A DNA stretch of 64,000 bases from Acanthacorydalis orientalis. Its lineage: Eukaryota; Arthropoda; Insecta; Megaloptera; Corydalidae. Within the stretch, counting starts at the first letter, position 1. The number at the start of each line of letters is the position of its first letter. Under the pieces are notes generated by a model. That model saw nothing but the letters and a program-made list of their open reading frames with translations. It was not told the DNA's origin and searched no databases. The DNA lies in assembly GCA_034766995.1 (NCBI GenBank), contig CM068318.1, positions 32,834,956 through 32,898,955 of the forward strand, written 5' to 3'. Of the stretch, positions 49,331 to 62,953 are shown piece by piece. Position numbers and translations under genes: made by a program.

Positions 49331-50371
49331 TAACATCTAGGAACTTTATGAAAACAATTAGAATGTCTAAATAATCATAAATATTTGATAATTTATATTT
49401 TAGACTATATTAAATTGAATAATAAGAAATGCATGGAAAGAAAGTTAATCATATAAATATTAACTTGAAATTTAAAATGGTCGTTTCATTTTTATCTCGA
49501 TTATTAATATCTTTGATTTCTTTGATATCTTGTTATATATTTATTGCATAATAAATACCGTAGCAATATTTTTACTTCCACATATTAAAAAAATGTAAAT
49601 AATATATAATTGAATATGAAAAGTATATAGAAAAACTAAATATTATTAACCCTTAGCTGCCACTGTGGGTCAGTATGACCCGAGTGTGACATGTGGCAGC
49701 TATGTTATACCAGTTAAGTGCGGCAGCTAATGGTTAATATAACAATTAAAAATCAATGTAAAAGTTACTGAATAAAATTTCGAAGAAACTTGCATTACAA
49801 TGATACTTTGCACATTACTTGGACAATTTTTTTTAAAAAAAATATTATTTTTCAATATACTAATATATATATATATTAAAAGCAGCACTTAAACATAATA
49901 ACCAAATAGTCAACTTTTTTCATATATATTTTATTGAACATTTCTACAACTGAGTGTCCGTAATAAAAAATTAACACCAAAGTTAGTAAAAGTTATGAGT
50001 TTTCTTTCAACTTGTGTTCTAATACAATTTTTAGAACTAGTCATGTTTAATAGTAAACTATATCCTCGTATTACTTTTTTTTACGTGTCTAGAACGTATC
50101 GAACAGTTTCATCTACCAAAATAGTGTTTCGCTGTCTCTTGTAGCGACAATATCTCACTAGAAGGTGAATCGATCCCAGTGCTCTCAATAAAACATAGCA
50201 GTTAACGTGTACGTACAAACCAACTATCGTAGAGATTATGTGATTCGGTAATAAAGATAGACAATTTACAATGAGCTTTTATTTATATGGTTCGATTAAC
50301 TTGGATCTCAATGGCCACATTTAATAATAAATATATAAATATTACTCTCAGCAATCGTAAAATTTACTCTA
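49331..50371. other. AT-rich sequence with one tiny MITE
   Basis: Apart from the 84-bp element at 49650-49733 and a TA run at 49862-49877, no gene or element recognised. Confidence 0.5.
49650..49733. mobile_element. tiny piggyBac-type MITE (84 bp)
   Basis: Flanked by TTAA on both sides. Ends CCCTTAGCTGCCAC and the inverse CCATTAGCTGCCGC. Just inside the left end sits the palindrome GGGTCAGTATGACCC. The interior is 50 bp without coding potential. Confidence 0.8.

Positions 50372-51767
<1,396 letters not shown>

Positions 51768-51812
<45 letters not shown>
51768..51812. repeat. (TA)n microsatellite
   Basis: Continues the array in which the preceding mariner sits. Confidence 0.96.
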
Positions 51813-51817
<5 letters not shown>

Positions 51818-52263
51818 CTTTTTTCCTCTTTTTTCCCTTCTTGATACAGTAAAAATAATTTGCCTAAGAAAATAGCTACAAATATTTAAAGTTATTTATT
51901 GTGTATATTTGTGTTTCTGAATACAATTTCATATAAAATATTAATTTATCGTTTGAGAAAACCATATTTTTGATTTTCTCCGAGTTTACTTTCAAGCTTT
52001 ATGTAATAGAGATAGCTCTCATTTATATAGTAGAAACAACAGGTATATTACACCTTAATGTATATGTGTTGTATATGAAAATAACTTCATATACAATACA
52101 AACATAATAATTCATTAGATTGTGACCGGAAAAATATGTAGTGGCCGAAAATTGTATTTTCTGCAATATATTCAATAGCAGGGAAAAGAAACTTAATAAT
52201 AACACATTTGCAGACAAACTTTATTGATCAAAATTGTTTGTATCCTTTTAAATGGAATTTTAT

Positions 52264-52329
<66 letters not shown>

Positions 52330-53458
52330 ATGTATGTGTGTGTACCTAACAAAATAATATATCATTTTCAAAGTATATAATACAAGACTCCAGTGGCATT
52401 TATTTTAATAATATAAAAGAATTTAATTAAGAAAACGAATTAATATTATATAATATTTCCCATCTTTATTCAAATATAAAAGAAGTCAACTTGATTAACA
52501 GATATTTTTCGTAAAACTCCTGAAGTAATTGTGAATAAAATAAGTATCTTTTAATTTTGAATCCGTTATATTTCATGAATTATTTCTGTACGCATTTTTT
52601 TAAAATATTAACATAAATATTAATTTCTAGAAGTCAGTTAGATGATTTAAGTAACTACTTTGGTTTAGATGTCAATTTATTATTAAAACATTATTTCAAA
52701 CAACATATAATCTCATTTTAAATGTAAACAATTACTCTTTTTTCGAAATAACATAGTCTTAGCTCATCATAATCTAGTTAATTGATAAATTATTCGGATA
52801 TAAAATTAACATAAATCTGAAGGATCCAGGCGCAGGACAAATCCATGACCATTCAACTGCTTCGTTCAACATAGCCATTCTCTCAAGCCATTTTATCTCC
52901 CCCTGTCAGAATATTTGGCCACTATATTGGTATCACGAGTTATGCGGATCTTAATTACCAAGCAGGATAATCAGGATGTTTTGAGTTTTCTCGGCTCTAC
53001 CGTACAACTTCTGAGTTTAAATACGAACAAAGAAGAATTATTACTCAAGTCGTTATACAGAGTATCTTTCCTAACAAAGTAATGCGTATCAATAATTTGG
53101 CACAGTAGTCTGTTAAGGAAAACTTGCAATTGTTTGAGGGGTACTGTTGGAACTACACTTTACGACCCACCAAGTGTTTCGTATTTATTTTGGGAATTAG
53201 TAACTGAATGAGTGAAACAGTGCTTTATTACGATACAATGTCAAATCTCAAAATTCATCTATAATATTTCTGTTAAGCCAGAGAAAAAATCTAGTTTATT
53301 TTTCTAAATAAAGGAAATAAATGTCGATGAAGTTAATTTTTTGAATGTTTAATGACAATTAATACAAGTTGCTTCTCTCATCTAAATTTTTTCATTATAC
53401 TTATTTTTATTTCTCTTGGACTACCCACCTAAAAATATATTTAACAGTAGAAATAGAT
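51813..53458. other. AT-rich sequence; possible LTR relic
   Basis: (TA)n/(TG)n at 52266-52343. 52830-53290 has more GC. TGTTGGAACTACACTTTACG at 53148, preceded by TTTGAGGGGTAC, looks like the start of a Ty1/copia-type LTR after a polypurine tract. No reverse transcriptase or second LTR found. Confidence 0.3.
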
Positions 53459-54031
53459 ACTAGGTGGATAGAAAAATAATTGCAATTTATGACCGTCAAA
53501 TTCATATATATGTTTTTCTTTTTTGATTTTCCTGGCTTTTTAAGTGGTCCAAAACTGTTGGATGATTAAAACCTAACTCTTGTGCAAGCTGTCGAATTGT
53601 GCGTGGTTCTAATTCAACTCACGCCTTCAGTTGGTCATTATGAACTGAAGAAGGACGCCCGCTACCTTCTTCATTCCTCAACACAAAATTTTTGAACGAC
53701 CATTACACCGTACATTCCTTAACAGTACTCACTCCAAAAGCATCCTTTAGTTTTCGAGCAGTTTCTGCTGCTTTACCATCAGTTTTGAACTCGTAAAAAA
53801 TGCTCTTACTTGCTTCTTTTCCATCTTTATTTCAATAGCCCAATTTAAAAAAAATGATAATAAAACCAATGTCGATGTTATAAAAATATAAACCAAATAA
53901 TGTTCTTTTAAATGATATTAACACGAACAAGATAAAATGACACTTTCATTGATCAATTTAAGTTCAAAGAAGTTCAAAGAAGTTCAAAGAGTTCAAAAAA
54001 CAAAAACTGTAATTATTTTCCTACCAACCTT
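53459..54031 (-). mobile_element. cecropia-type mariner MITE
   Basis: Ends CTAGGTGGATAGAAAAATAA and the inverse of TTATTTTCCTACCAACCTTA. The minus strand has the HTH half (KTDGKAAETARKLKDAF, VNTVKECTV-like and GSGRPSSVHNDQLK). No catalytic domain. Near the end a 10-bp unit AAGTTCAAAG is repeated about three times (53965-53995), a local slippage inside the element. Confidence 0.88.
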
Positions 54032-55094
54032 ATATTTATTTTAAGTTAATCAATAATAAATAGAAAGTTAAATAGTCGATTGTCGCTATTAATTACTCAA
54101 AAGTAATCTATTTATTTGTAAAGCAATAATAAAATGAACCATGTTTAAGATAAAAGTATTTATTGATTAAACTATGTTTCATAAAATTAAATACATCTTA
54201 ACAAATTGTTTTTAACATATTATGTAAAAAAACTACTTAATTGTAAAATTGTATGTGCAAGTTATTCGGGATAAAATATTTTTTAAAAAAAAAAACATTT
54301 TTAATTTATCGCTTGATAATCTAATATGTAAAAAGTCCACTGTTATACCAGATTTAAAAAAATCTTGCAGGTAGCACCAATCTTATAAGTAAAGTCACTC
54401 AGTGTATGGCTAGTTTTATTATTCACATATGCCATTTTCAGTTTATTCTAAAAAAAACACTAATAAATTTTCCTTATTACATTTACAGGTTCTTGGAAAT
54501 ACCTGTTTCGTCTCATTGCGTCTTAGCTAATAAACTCGTGTGGTTTTCAAATACCAAAACCACCAAGACAATTTACATATCTTCATTAAGAAGATATTTG
54601 TTAAATAAGTAGACCAATTACACTGTCTGCGGTCTTCTGACTAAGTATAGAACCAAATTAAATTCACTGAAACAAATACTTGATACTGATACAAATTGAT
54701 ACAAATACAAATCTGTAATGAATTATTTTTATTCATAAAAAAAATTTCTATTTTGATCCCGTCGTTTAATTTTTATCAAAAATTTCATATTATTGTATTG
54801 TAATATTTGATTAGACTAAATTCAAGACAATTAGATTTATGCAGTCTTTTATATATCGACTCTTCAAACATTTCAATTATACTGAATCTATCTCACAATA
54901 GATAACAGCTGTGTTTCCAATAAATGTTCAGAATTATAATATATTACCGGACGTCATATGTTATTCCAAATCGGCAAACGTTGTAATGCTTCAACGCCAA
55001 TGACATTTAATGTTGTTATTATCAACTCAGTATTCCTAATAGAATATTGAATAGCACGTCCAGTAAATATTTAAAATAAAATTTTATTTCACTA

Positions 55095-55151
<57 letters not shown>

Positions 55152-55591
55152 TACATATATGTATATACTAATAATAACTATCACAATTGTAACATTTGTG
55201 ACAATAAATTTAATATATTAATTTCATAATTTTTTGCCATCGATAATACTACTAAAAATTGAATAAAATTGTTATATTAATTTTAAATTGGTATATAATG
55301 CCCTCATCATTATAATATACTGCAATATTATGATAACTAATAAACAATTAAAATATAAATTGAAACACAAGCTCTAAACAATGTCTGTATAATTAGATCA
55401 TCAGTTATTGAATATAAATGCACGTAGTAACTAAATATTAAAAGAATTATTTAGTTTCCAAATAGATATTATTTCAAATATTAATTTTGTTAGTATTTGT
55501 CAGAGATACAAAATTATCAAATCAAAATAAAAGTTTGAAATAGTGGTAAGGATTTATATAGTACTCTTATTAAATATTTGTTTACAATTTT

Positions 55592-55637
<46 letters not shown>

Positions 55638-55639
55638 AC
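54032..55639. other. AT-rich sequence, no gene supported
   Basis: (TA)n at 55096-55146 and 55591-55634. At 54489 a TTACAG precedes a 40-codon open stretch up to 54612, but it ends in a stop without a donor and I see no family. Confidence 0.45.
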
Positions 55640-56132
55640 TTCGATATTTAAATCAACAATCCCATTCTGTTTAAAGAAAAATTATTTGAACAACGTATAC
55701 TACCAGTCCTTACCTGCGGTTGCGCAACATGGGTGCTTAACGCCAAACTAATTCAGACTCCAAACAACACAGAGAAGTATGGAAAGATGCATGCTAATAA
55801 CAACAACAATAGATAGGAAAAAATAGAATGAATACGAAAACAGACAGACAGGAATTACATATGCAATAGAAGAGTAAAGAGTCTGAAATGGAAATGGGCG
55901 GTGGATATTATATGAAGAGAAGACAACCGGTGGACAAGATAAATTATTAATTGGGAACCAAGGAATATAAAAAGACCAAGAAAGAGACCAAAGAGTAGGT
56001 GGGATAAGGAAATTAAATTGGTATTGGAAATCAGAGGAAAAGAAAGGCATTCAATCGTACAAAATTGAAAATCATGGAATACTTTATCCAGTAGTGAACT
56101 AACAGAGGGAGCTGCTGTTGCTGCTGATAAAG
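55640..56132 (+). pseudogene. RTE-type LINE reverse transcriptase, C-terminal part
   Basis: Reads LPVLTCGCATWVLNAK, RRVKSLKWKWAVDII, RWTR-IINWEPRNIKRPRKRP and WDKEIKLVLEIRGKERHSI. These are the successive motifs of the RTE reverse transcriptase C-terminus (family GCETW, AKLKWNWAGHVAR, RWT, NWRPR, GRPP.RW.DDI). Frameshifts break it. The 3' end GCTGTTGCTGCTGATAAAGA goes into (TA)n at 56133. The minus ORF at 55748 is a shadow. Related pieces lie at 8177-9665 and 34660-34860. Confidence 0.78.
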
Positions 56133-56160
56133 ATATATTATATATATATATATATATATA
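56133..56160. repeat. (TA)n tail of RTE fragment
   Basis: Follows the LINE 3' end without a spacer. Confidence 0.9.
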
Positions 56161-56379
56161 TCATCATATATATAAACAAATATAAATATTCCAACGCGCA
56201 TTTAAATAATTATAAAATTCAGTACATAAAAAAACATTAGCTTTCACAATGTTTATAAGAAATCAATAAGTTGCACTTACCTTCACACAGAATATTTCAA
56301 ATTTATGCACAATAACATAATTTATTATCGGTACATTTTCTTTAATAAATATAATTATCAGAACGTATTTTTGTTACAG

Positions 56380-56497
56380 AGATTTATCGGAAACATCAAT
56401 AACTGAATTACCTACAGAAGGGTTGGAAGAAATTGATATATTGAAACTTCAGGACACGGAAGCATTAAAAGTCTTTCCATCTATTTATAATTTCAAG
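56380..56497 (+). CDS. Lgr1: LGR receptor exon: last LRR and start of hinge
   Basis: A 118-bp exon is bounded by TTTTTGTTACAG and GTAGGTAC. With one leading base it reads DLSETSITELPTEGLEEIDI, then LKLQDTEALKVFPSIYNFK. This corresponds to FSHR '[21 protein letters not shown]' and 'YNLKKLPTLEKL', the last repeats before the Cys-rich hinge. The vertebrate receptor exon also begins at this D(L/I)S boundary as I remember it. The 'LKxxPS' strand is characteristic of type A LGRs rather than LGR4/5/6 or relaxin receptors. The product is a membrane GPCR whose ectodomain binds a cystine-knot hormone (in insects GPA2/GPB5). The next expected peptide, with a CCAF-type Cys cluster, is not in the window. 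The surrounding open frame from 56423 simply reads through the donor. Confidence 0.85.
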
Positions 56498-56628
56498 GTA
56501 GGTACACATAAAAATAGAATTTACAAGAAATATTTTTATTATAATTATAAAGGACATTATTATACAAATTTAATAATTATCATTATATACATACATATAT
56601 ATATGTATATATATATATATATATGTAA

Positions 56629-56666
<38 letters not shown>

Positions 56667-56853
56667 ATATATACATACTAAATTTATTACATACATAAAT
56701 ACATGCTCGTTTTATCATTTATTTCAAAAAGTTTTCAACGTTATTTTACTTCTTTTAAAATCGTTATTTCTTCCACTTATATACTATTATTACGCATACT
56801 TATTTATAAAAATTATAATATTAATAATAATGCTATTATAGACTATTTTATAG

Positions 56854-56900
<47 letters not shown>

Positions 56901-57751
56901 TATAGCCTTGTGTAGTAAAATATTTAAATATTAACTGTATATTTTAACAATTATTAACACTGTCTCCTGTGATTGTTAGTTAGTTGTTAGCATTGATTAT
57001 TTTATCATGACAACAATTAAAATATAATTATTGTGCCGACGTTTCTTGTCAGTGAGACAATCACTCTCGATATGTTCGGTTGTGTAGATGCTAGATATTC
57101 AATAAAATAGTTTTCATGTTATGAATTACTTTAATTCATATATATGCCTGCAATTCATCAACCAGACTAATATTGTATATGTGTATATTTATAAATGAAA
57201 ACCCATATTACATAAACGGATAATTTTCAAATAATTCTTGATGCTACTCTTATTATAAGTGATAAAAATGTATCTATTTTTTGCTAAAAGTTTATTATAC
57301 ATTGAAAGAAACATTCAATAATATAATCTATTTAAAAGTACCTACTTTTTCAGACATTAAAGACATTGTTTTTAAATTAACATAAAACATCCACACTCTG
57401 TTATTAAATTTATTACAAAAATTTTATAATTTAATCATTATTAAAGTAGATTTATTGCTGGTTTTTTAGAAAATATTTTTACTGTGAAATTAATTTAGTA
57501 CCAAGTATTTATTGCATATATAACATATATATGTGATATAACATATTTGTATCTATTATTTAAGAAATAATTTATTGAACATAAAAATGTTAAAAAACTG
57601 TATTCAATTATATATATATATATATATATAATGATTTAGGCTTCCACATGAAAGTATTAAAAAGGGGCGCAGTGGTTAAAAAAGTCTTCTTATTTTTTTT
57701 GTATTTCAGTTCCATTCAATATAAAAAACAATATAAAATACAATTGAACTA
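56498..57751. other. downstream intron sequence with (TA)n
   Basis: Begins at the donor GTAGGTAC. TA and CA arrays at 56585-56675, 56857-56903 and 57609-57630. No gene recognised. Confidence 0.6.
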
Positions 57752-58109
<358 letters not shown>

Positions 58110-58210
58110 TAAAATAATAAATGGGGAATAATTTTTTTTTAATATTTCGATTTTCTTTTGATACTTTCATGCAGAAATCTAAGTTCACCCCTAATATGTA
58201 TATGTATATA

Positions 58211-58213
<3 letters not shown>

Positions 58214-58276
<63 letters not shown>

Positions 58277-58330
58277 TATCTAAGTTCACCCTAGATATGT
58301 TCAAACCTAGAATCACCCTATATATGTATA

Positions 58331-58367
<37 letters not shown>
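58214..58367. repeat. two (TA)n arrays with a duplicated spacer
   Basis: TA arrays at 58214-58273 and 58333-58367. TCTAAGTTCACCC occurs before the first (58180) and again between them (58280), then CTAGATATG / CTAATATG. Probably a local duplication. Confidence 0.8.
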
Positions 58368-58369
<2 letters not shown>

Positions 58370-58379
58370 GTACACGGTA

Positions 58380-59225
58380 TCGGTATGAAGTGTAACTTGG
58401 TTCGATTTTAGAGACAGCAGCTTAAATTTCAAAGTATACTTTATTTTTCGACATAATCACCTAGAAAGTCATTATACTTACACAGACGTTTCTCCAGCTT
58501 CCCGGTTCCCTTCCGGAGGTAGGTTTCTTAGAAGTCCTCAAAATACGTGTTTGCGGTATTTATCTCCTCTTCATTCGACCAAAATTGCTTTCCAGTCAGG
58601 AAAAATTTTATTTTCGAGAATATATGAATATCCAAAGGAGCCAAACCAGCCGAATACAGTGGATGCGGAAAGATTTCAAACTTCAGTTCGGTCAGTTTGT
58701 GCTGAGGTGTTGAATGAATGAGCATGAATGTTTTAATATGCCAGTGTATTGTCATAGTGAAATAATATTTTTTCTTGACCATTCCGGGACGTTTTTTTTG
58801 CGATTGCTACCTTCACCTTCTCCAAAAGTGCTTCGTAGTATTGACCTAAGTAACTGTTAAGTAACTAACTTGCTAAGTAACTAACCGAGTAACTGTTTTT
58901 CCCTTTTGGAGATAGTGGATGAAGAGAATTCCTTTTGCATCCCATAAAAGTGACCCTGTCACCTTTCCAGTTGTGTGAACCGTCTTTGTCTTCTTCGGAA
59001 CCGTTTCACTGAGTTCAGTTTACTGTATATTTTTCGTTTTCGATTTTGATGTGTAATGTTTAATCCAAGATTCATCCATATTCATGAAACACTGCATAAA
59101 ATCCATTGAATTCTTCTTAAAATGTTCTAAGAATTCAGTTGATATTCGCATACGGATTCGATTTTGCTCTGTAGTGAGAGAACGCTGCTGCTATCTTGTG
59201 GAAAGTTTTTTCATATGCAATTCAT
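58380..59225 (-). pseudogene. mariner remnant lacking the HTH domain
   Basis: Minus strand: LTTEQNRIRMRISTEFLEHF (59130-59190), the linker of mariner transposases; FMNMDESWIKHYTSKSK, the first-Asp motif; ETVPKKTKTVHTTGKVTGS; LLWDAKGILFI; then at 58528-58782 the piece with PHPLYSAGLAPLDIHIFSK (third Asp kept) and the NTYFEDF end. The second-Asp region is degraded. Frameshifts present. Nothing like the DNA-binding domain is seen beyond 59225, so it is another catalytic-only copy, though decayed too far to prove a clean deletion. Confidence 0.75.
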
Positions 59226-60105
59226 GTACTTGCATTGATATACACAAATTACATTATTCCGTTATTTACAAATTGAAATTATTAAAAAATAAACGAAGAA
59301 AATTAAATACCCTTTCACAATAAAATCTAAAAGAACATTAATAAAGTGAACAGGGATAGGTCGACTTTGATACAAGAATTAGAAAAAAAGTAATGTTTAA
59401 TTTCAATAGTACATTAAAATACATTGTGCGAGATCTTAAGAAATTGATTTTACTTTGAAGTTTGTAATTTAATTCATTTTCTGTATTATACTATTTTCAT
59501 CTGTTTCAATATTTTTTCATTTTTAATAGTAGCCAATATAAAAGTTGATATTAAATTCCATTTAGTTCGTACAAAATAATAACCGTTTCAATTTCGAGCT
59601 TCGTGTGTTTTGAATAACCTATATAATAAAACTGGAACATGTAAACAATTCTTATCTTGACATACATATTAGTTTATTCATCGACGCACCGTTAAGTCCT
59701 AAATAACCAACTATCGACATGCATGGTGGAATTTAAAATGGTTTTCAGCTATCAATTTAATGTATGCATGTTGTTATTCAATCATCTTGTGGACAATTTT
59801 CATGCATGTTCTTATTGTTATTTTTCAATATCGTAAGAATTGTTTCCATACAAATTTATTATCCGAAGATTTCTTTTCAAAGCTACTGCAGTTTTCGTTA
59901 TTATTTAATTAGAAATCCTTACATAATATTATAATTTACTAAAAAATTGACCTGTTTAAATAAAAAAAAACAAGTAAAATTAATAATTTTAAAAATTTTT
60001 TGGAATTTTTGATTTTAAATATTTATAAAAAGTGAATTATATATAATAATTGTGTATACTCCGGCTTCATTATGTGATTTTCAATTTCAGTTACGTATTA
60101 TTTAA
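59226..60105. other. AT-rich sequence, nothing recognised
   Basis: No motif or element end. 59680-59800 has slightly higher GC. Confidence 0.5.
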
Positions 60106-61126
60106 CCCTTTGCAGCTGGACGTATTAGGAGTCCATTGATGTTTTCCAAAGAAACTATGTTGTCAGATCGCTATCTTTTGAATGAAATATTTAAAAGTTA
60201 CTAATCTCTTTCCAATTACACTAAATTTATAACTCTTTCTTTCAATAGAAAAAAATACAGTAGTCCAAATATCAGGAAAATCGCAGTTTTTTCATTTAAA
60301 ACCCTATAAAAATTGTGAATCTGAAATTTGAGTTGAATAATATTTTTTTCCAAAATTTCGTCAATGGCAGAAAGCGTATAAAAATTTCGAGACTATGTTT
60401 TTCATGTGATCGCAAAAAAAAATCTGTGCGCAAGCATATTTTTCATTAATTGGTAAGTTAGTTTTTTTCCTGACAAAAAAAAATTTCCTGTCAAAAAATG
60501 ACTAGAAAAGTAGTCAAGTGGTACAAAACAGTTTTGTTCTATTTTTTGTTCTTTCAATCTACAAAGCGTACGTTATTTACTGCCGTGTGAATCGTAAAGA
60601 AATGAGTCTTGCTGACTACAACCTCGTGTTGGCTTCATATATTGTTCAAATGCATCTTCTACGAGAAGTTCAAATCCACACTGATTGACGCCTCATTTTC
60701 TCGAGAGAATACCCTCAAATTATTGTCAACGAGCACAGTGTGTAGCTTGTAAAGCAAATGGAAGGGACCGACGTTCAGGTACAAGATGTGACCAATGTGA
60801 AACCATTTTGTGCACACTTTATCGTTTCAAAATTTTTCACAGTCAACAGATGTTATTTCTGAAAATTTTCTATTGTAATCAATTTTTTTGCTTCCAGTTA
60901 TATGTTTCCAATCAACAGACTTATGTTTCCCTGTATATTATCAACGATTTTCCACAATATTTCAGATAGATGTGAAATTCCTAATTGCTAATCTAAATTA
61001 ACATATTTTTTCTTGCAACCGACAAATTTGCAATTTGAATTTGTTTACAATAAAAAAATTCCCAATTAATCGAAAAATATGTGTAAAAAAAATTAGCACC
61101 CTTTCCTCGTACCCGGTTCCAAAGAG
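60106..61126 (+). mobile_element. internally deleted piggyBac element (1021 bp)
   Basis: Ends CCCTTTGCAGCTGGACG and the inverse CTCTTTGGAACCGGGTACG are imperfect inverted repeats. TTAA lies on each side (60102-60105 and 61127-61130). The interior retains only the transposase C-terminus: EMSLADYNLVLASYI (60600), TPHFLERIPSN (60687) and the Cys-rich domain QCVACKANGRDRRSGTRC, then CETILCTLYRFKIFHSQQ (60735-60850). In the complete domain the spacing is CxxC...CxxC...C...H, as seen here. The catalytic part is missing. Confidence 0.85.
60685..60969 (+). pseudogene. piggyBac C-terminal Cys-rich domain
   Basis: Open frame whose first 57 codons are the Cys-rich end of a piggyBac transposase (motifs CVACKANGR, TRCDQCETILC and FKIFHS). 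The remaining codons to 60969 are read-through of AT-rich sequence. Not a functional gene by itself. Confidence 0.75.
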
Positions 61127-61769
61127 TTAAATCTGTGTAAAATATCTAACTATATTTTTTTATTAAATTGATATAGAATTTAAAAAATGAAAATAAAGTA
61201 CAAATAAAATCCATTAAAATTGAAATGGCTTAGAGAAATCTCTTTTATAAGAAACAAAGTTAATGATTAAATAAAAGAAAATATTTTTTATTATGCTATA
61301 AATCTTTTTATATTTTTAAATAATTATGTAAACTACTAACGTAATAACTGTCAGACGCATATAAATAAACTTCTGAATCCAAATAAAACAAGTTTGAAAT
61401 ATCGAAAAAAGTTAAATAATGAGTAATAATCAAATAACAGTACGTTTAATCTTTTTATCTTTTGCCTCGTTTATTACTTTGTATTGGTTCCAATTGAAAT
61501 GAATCCAATATTTATACATCAATTTGACAAACAAGCATTTTACATTATTAAGGTTTTCTAACAGGTTTAACGTCAATTTATTTGATTGTCAATCGAAAAT
61601 TCAGTAACTATTTTCAGATATTTACATGACACAAATATGTCTATCAAAATTGATTAATGACAATTAATAGTTCCGAAAATCTTAAATAAATAAACCAGAT
61701 TTAATATAGAGTGAATAATTTAAATAGTTGTATAAATACAATTAGTAATGTTCTCTATGTTTTAACATA
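61127..61769. other. AT-rich sequence, nothing recognised
   Basis: No gene or repeat found. Confidence 0.5.
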
Positions 61770-61961
61770 TTTGATAATAATATGATTTTTAAATCTAAAC
61801 CAAAAATACAAGTTGTATAAAAATGTTTTAAATATTAATTACATTGAAAAAAGTTATAATTGTTTGTGTTTATATCTGTCATTTCATCGATGTATTATCC
61901 TGGGAATCTTAATGTTTACTGATTTTTTTTGTCTGCTAAGACTAGTATGATCTCTTAAATA
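61770..61961 (+). repeat. tandem duplication, unit 1 (left part)
   Basis: Aligns to 62575-62765. Shared in order: ATTAATTACATTGAAAAAAG, GTCATTTCATCGATGTATTA / GTCATGTCATCGATATATTT, GATTTTTTxTxTCTxCTAAGA and ATCTCTxAATA. It is interrupted at its end by the mariner at 61962. Confidence 0.8.
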
Positions 61962-62527
61962 TTAGATTGGTAGGAATATCATTGCGGTTTTTGTTTTTTG
62001 AATTCTAACCTTAATTTTATTCAATGAAAATGTAATTCCATCGTATTTATGTTAATATATTTTTAAAGAAGATTTTTGGTCTGTATTTTCGATATCATCG
62101 ACTTAGGTTTTATTATTGATTTTTCTTCAAATTGTGTTATTAGATTAAAGATAGAAAAAAGCAAATAAGAATATTTTTTTGTATGTGTTCAAAACGGGTG
62201 AGAAAGCAACAGAAACTACTTGTAAACTAAACGTTGCTTTTGGTGTGGGTACTGTTAAAGAATATACGGTGCAATGGTGGTTCCAAAAATATCGTGTTGG
62301 GGACGAGAGCCTTGAAGATGAAGAAGGTCCCGGGCGTCCTTCCTCAATTCAAAACGACTATTTGAAGGTGTTAGTTGAATCAGAACAACGTAGAGAACAA
62401 TTCGAGAACTTACATAAAATCTATGCGTTAGTCATCCAACAGTTTTGTACCACTTAAAACAGCTAGTAAAATCAAAAAATCTTGATAAATAGGTGCATAA
62501 CCGATAATTATTCTTCTACCAACCTAA
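61962..62527 (+). mobile_element. cecropia-type mariner MITE (566 bp)
   Basis: Ends TTAGATTGGTAGGAATATCA and ATTATTCTTCTACCAACCTAA with TA outside. The HTH half is open over 92 codons (62179-62457): FKTGEKATETTCKLNVAFGV, VKEYTVQWWFQKYRVGDES, LEDEEGPGRPSS. No catalytic domain. It sits in one of two tandem units, the other of which lacks it. Confidence 0.92.
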
Positions 62528-62790
62528 TAACATGCAGATAGCTTTCACGTAAATTTAATTTAGAAGTTATCTGAGAATGTATTATGATCCAAATCAAAAT
62601 AGAAGCTGTTTAAAAATATTTTAGATATTAATTACATTGAAAAAAGCTGTAATTAATTTTATTTACATATGTCATGTCATCGATATATTTTTCTGGCGAT
62701 TTGAATCGTTGTTTTTATTGGATTTTTTCTCTACTAAGAGTTGTATTATCTCTGAATAATATACAAGTAGTTTTCAAGTAAAATTATACA
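62528..62790 (+). repeat. tandem duplication, rest of unit 1 and unit 2
   Basis: GCAGATAGCTTTCACGTAAA after the mariner corresponds to CAAGTAGTTTTCAAGTAAAA after unit 2 (62764). The junction in unit 2 (ATCTCTGAATAATATACAAG) has no mariner and acts as an empty site. Confidence 0.75.
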
Positions 62791-62953
62791 AAAAAATATA
62801 TAAGGATATAAAGGAAGTCGTGTCTGGTGAGACGAATTATTTACAACTAAAACAATCATGATAACATATTAAAGAAAAATCAATTAAATAACACTAATGT
62901 AAACTTAGATATAATAAATAAAAACTTATATCATCATGTATAATTTTATTATG

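Noticed and set aside
54489..54612. Open stretch after TTACAG as another LGR exon
   Set aside because: Ends in a stop codon without a donor and has no LRR or hinge motif; the two accepted exons already join in phase without it.
60685..60969. 94-codon ORF considered as a host zinc-finger gene
   Set aside because: The Cys pattern and the TTAA-flanked ends identify it as the C-terminal domain of a piggyBac transposase remnant.
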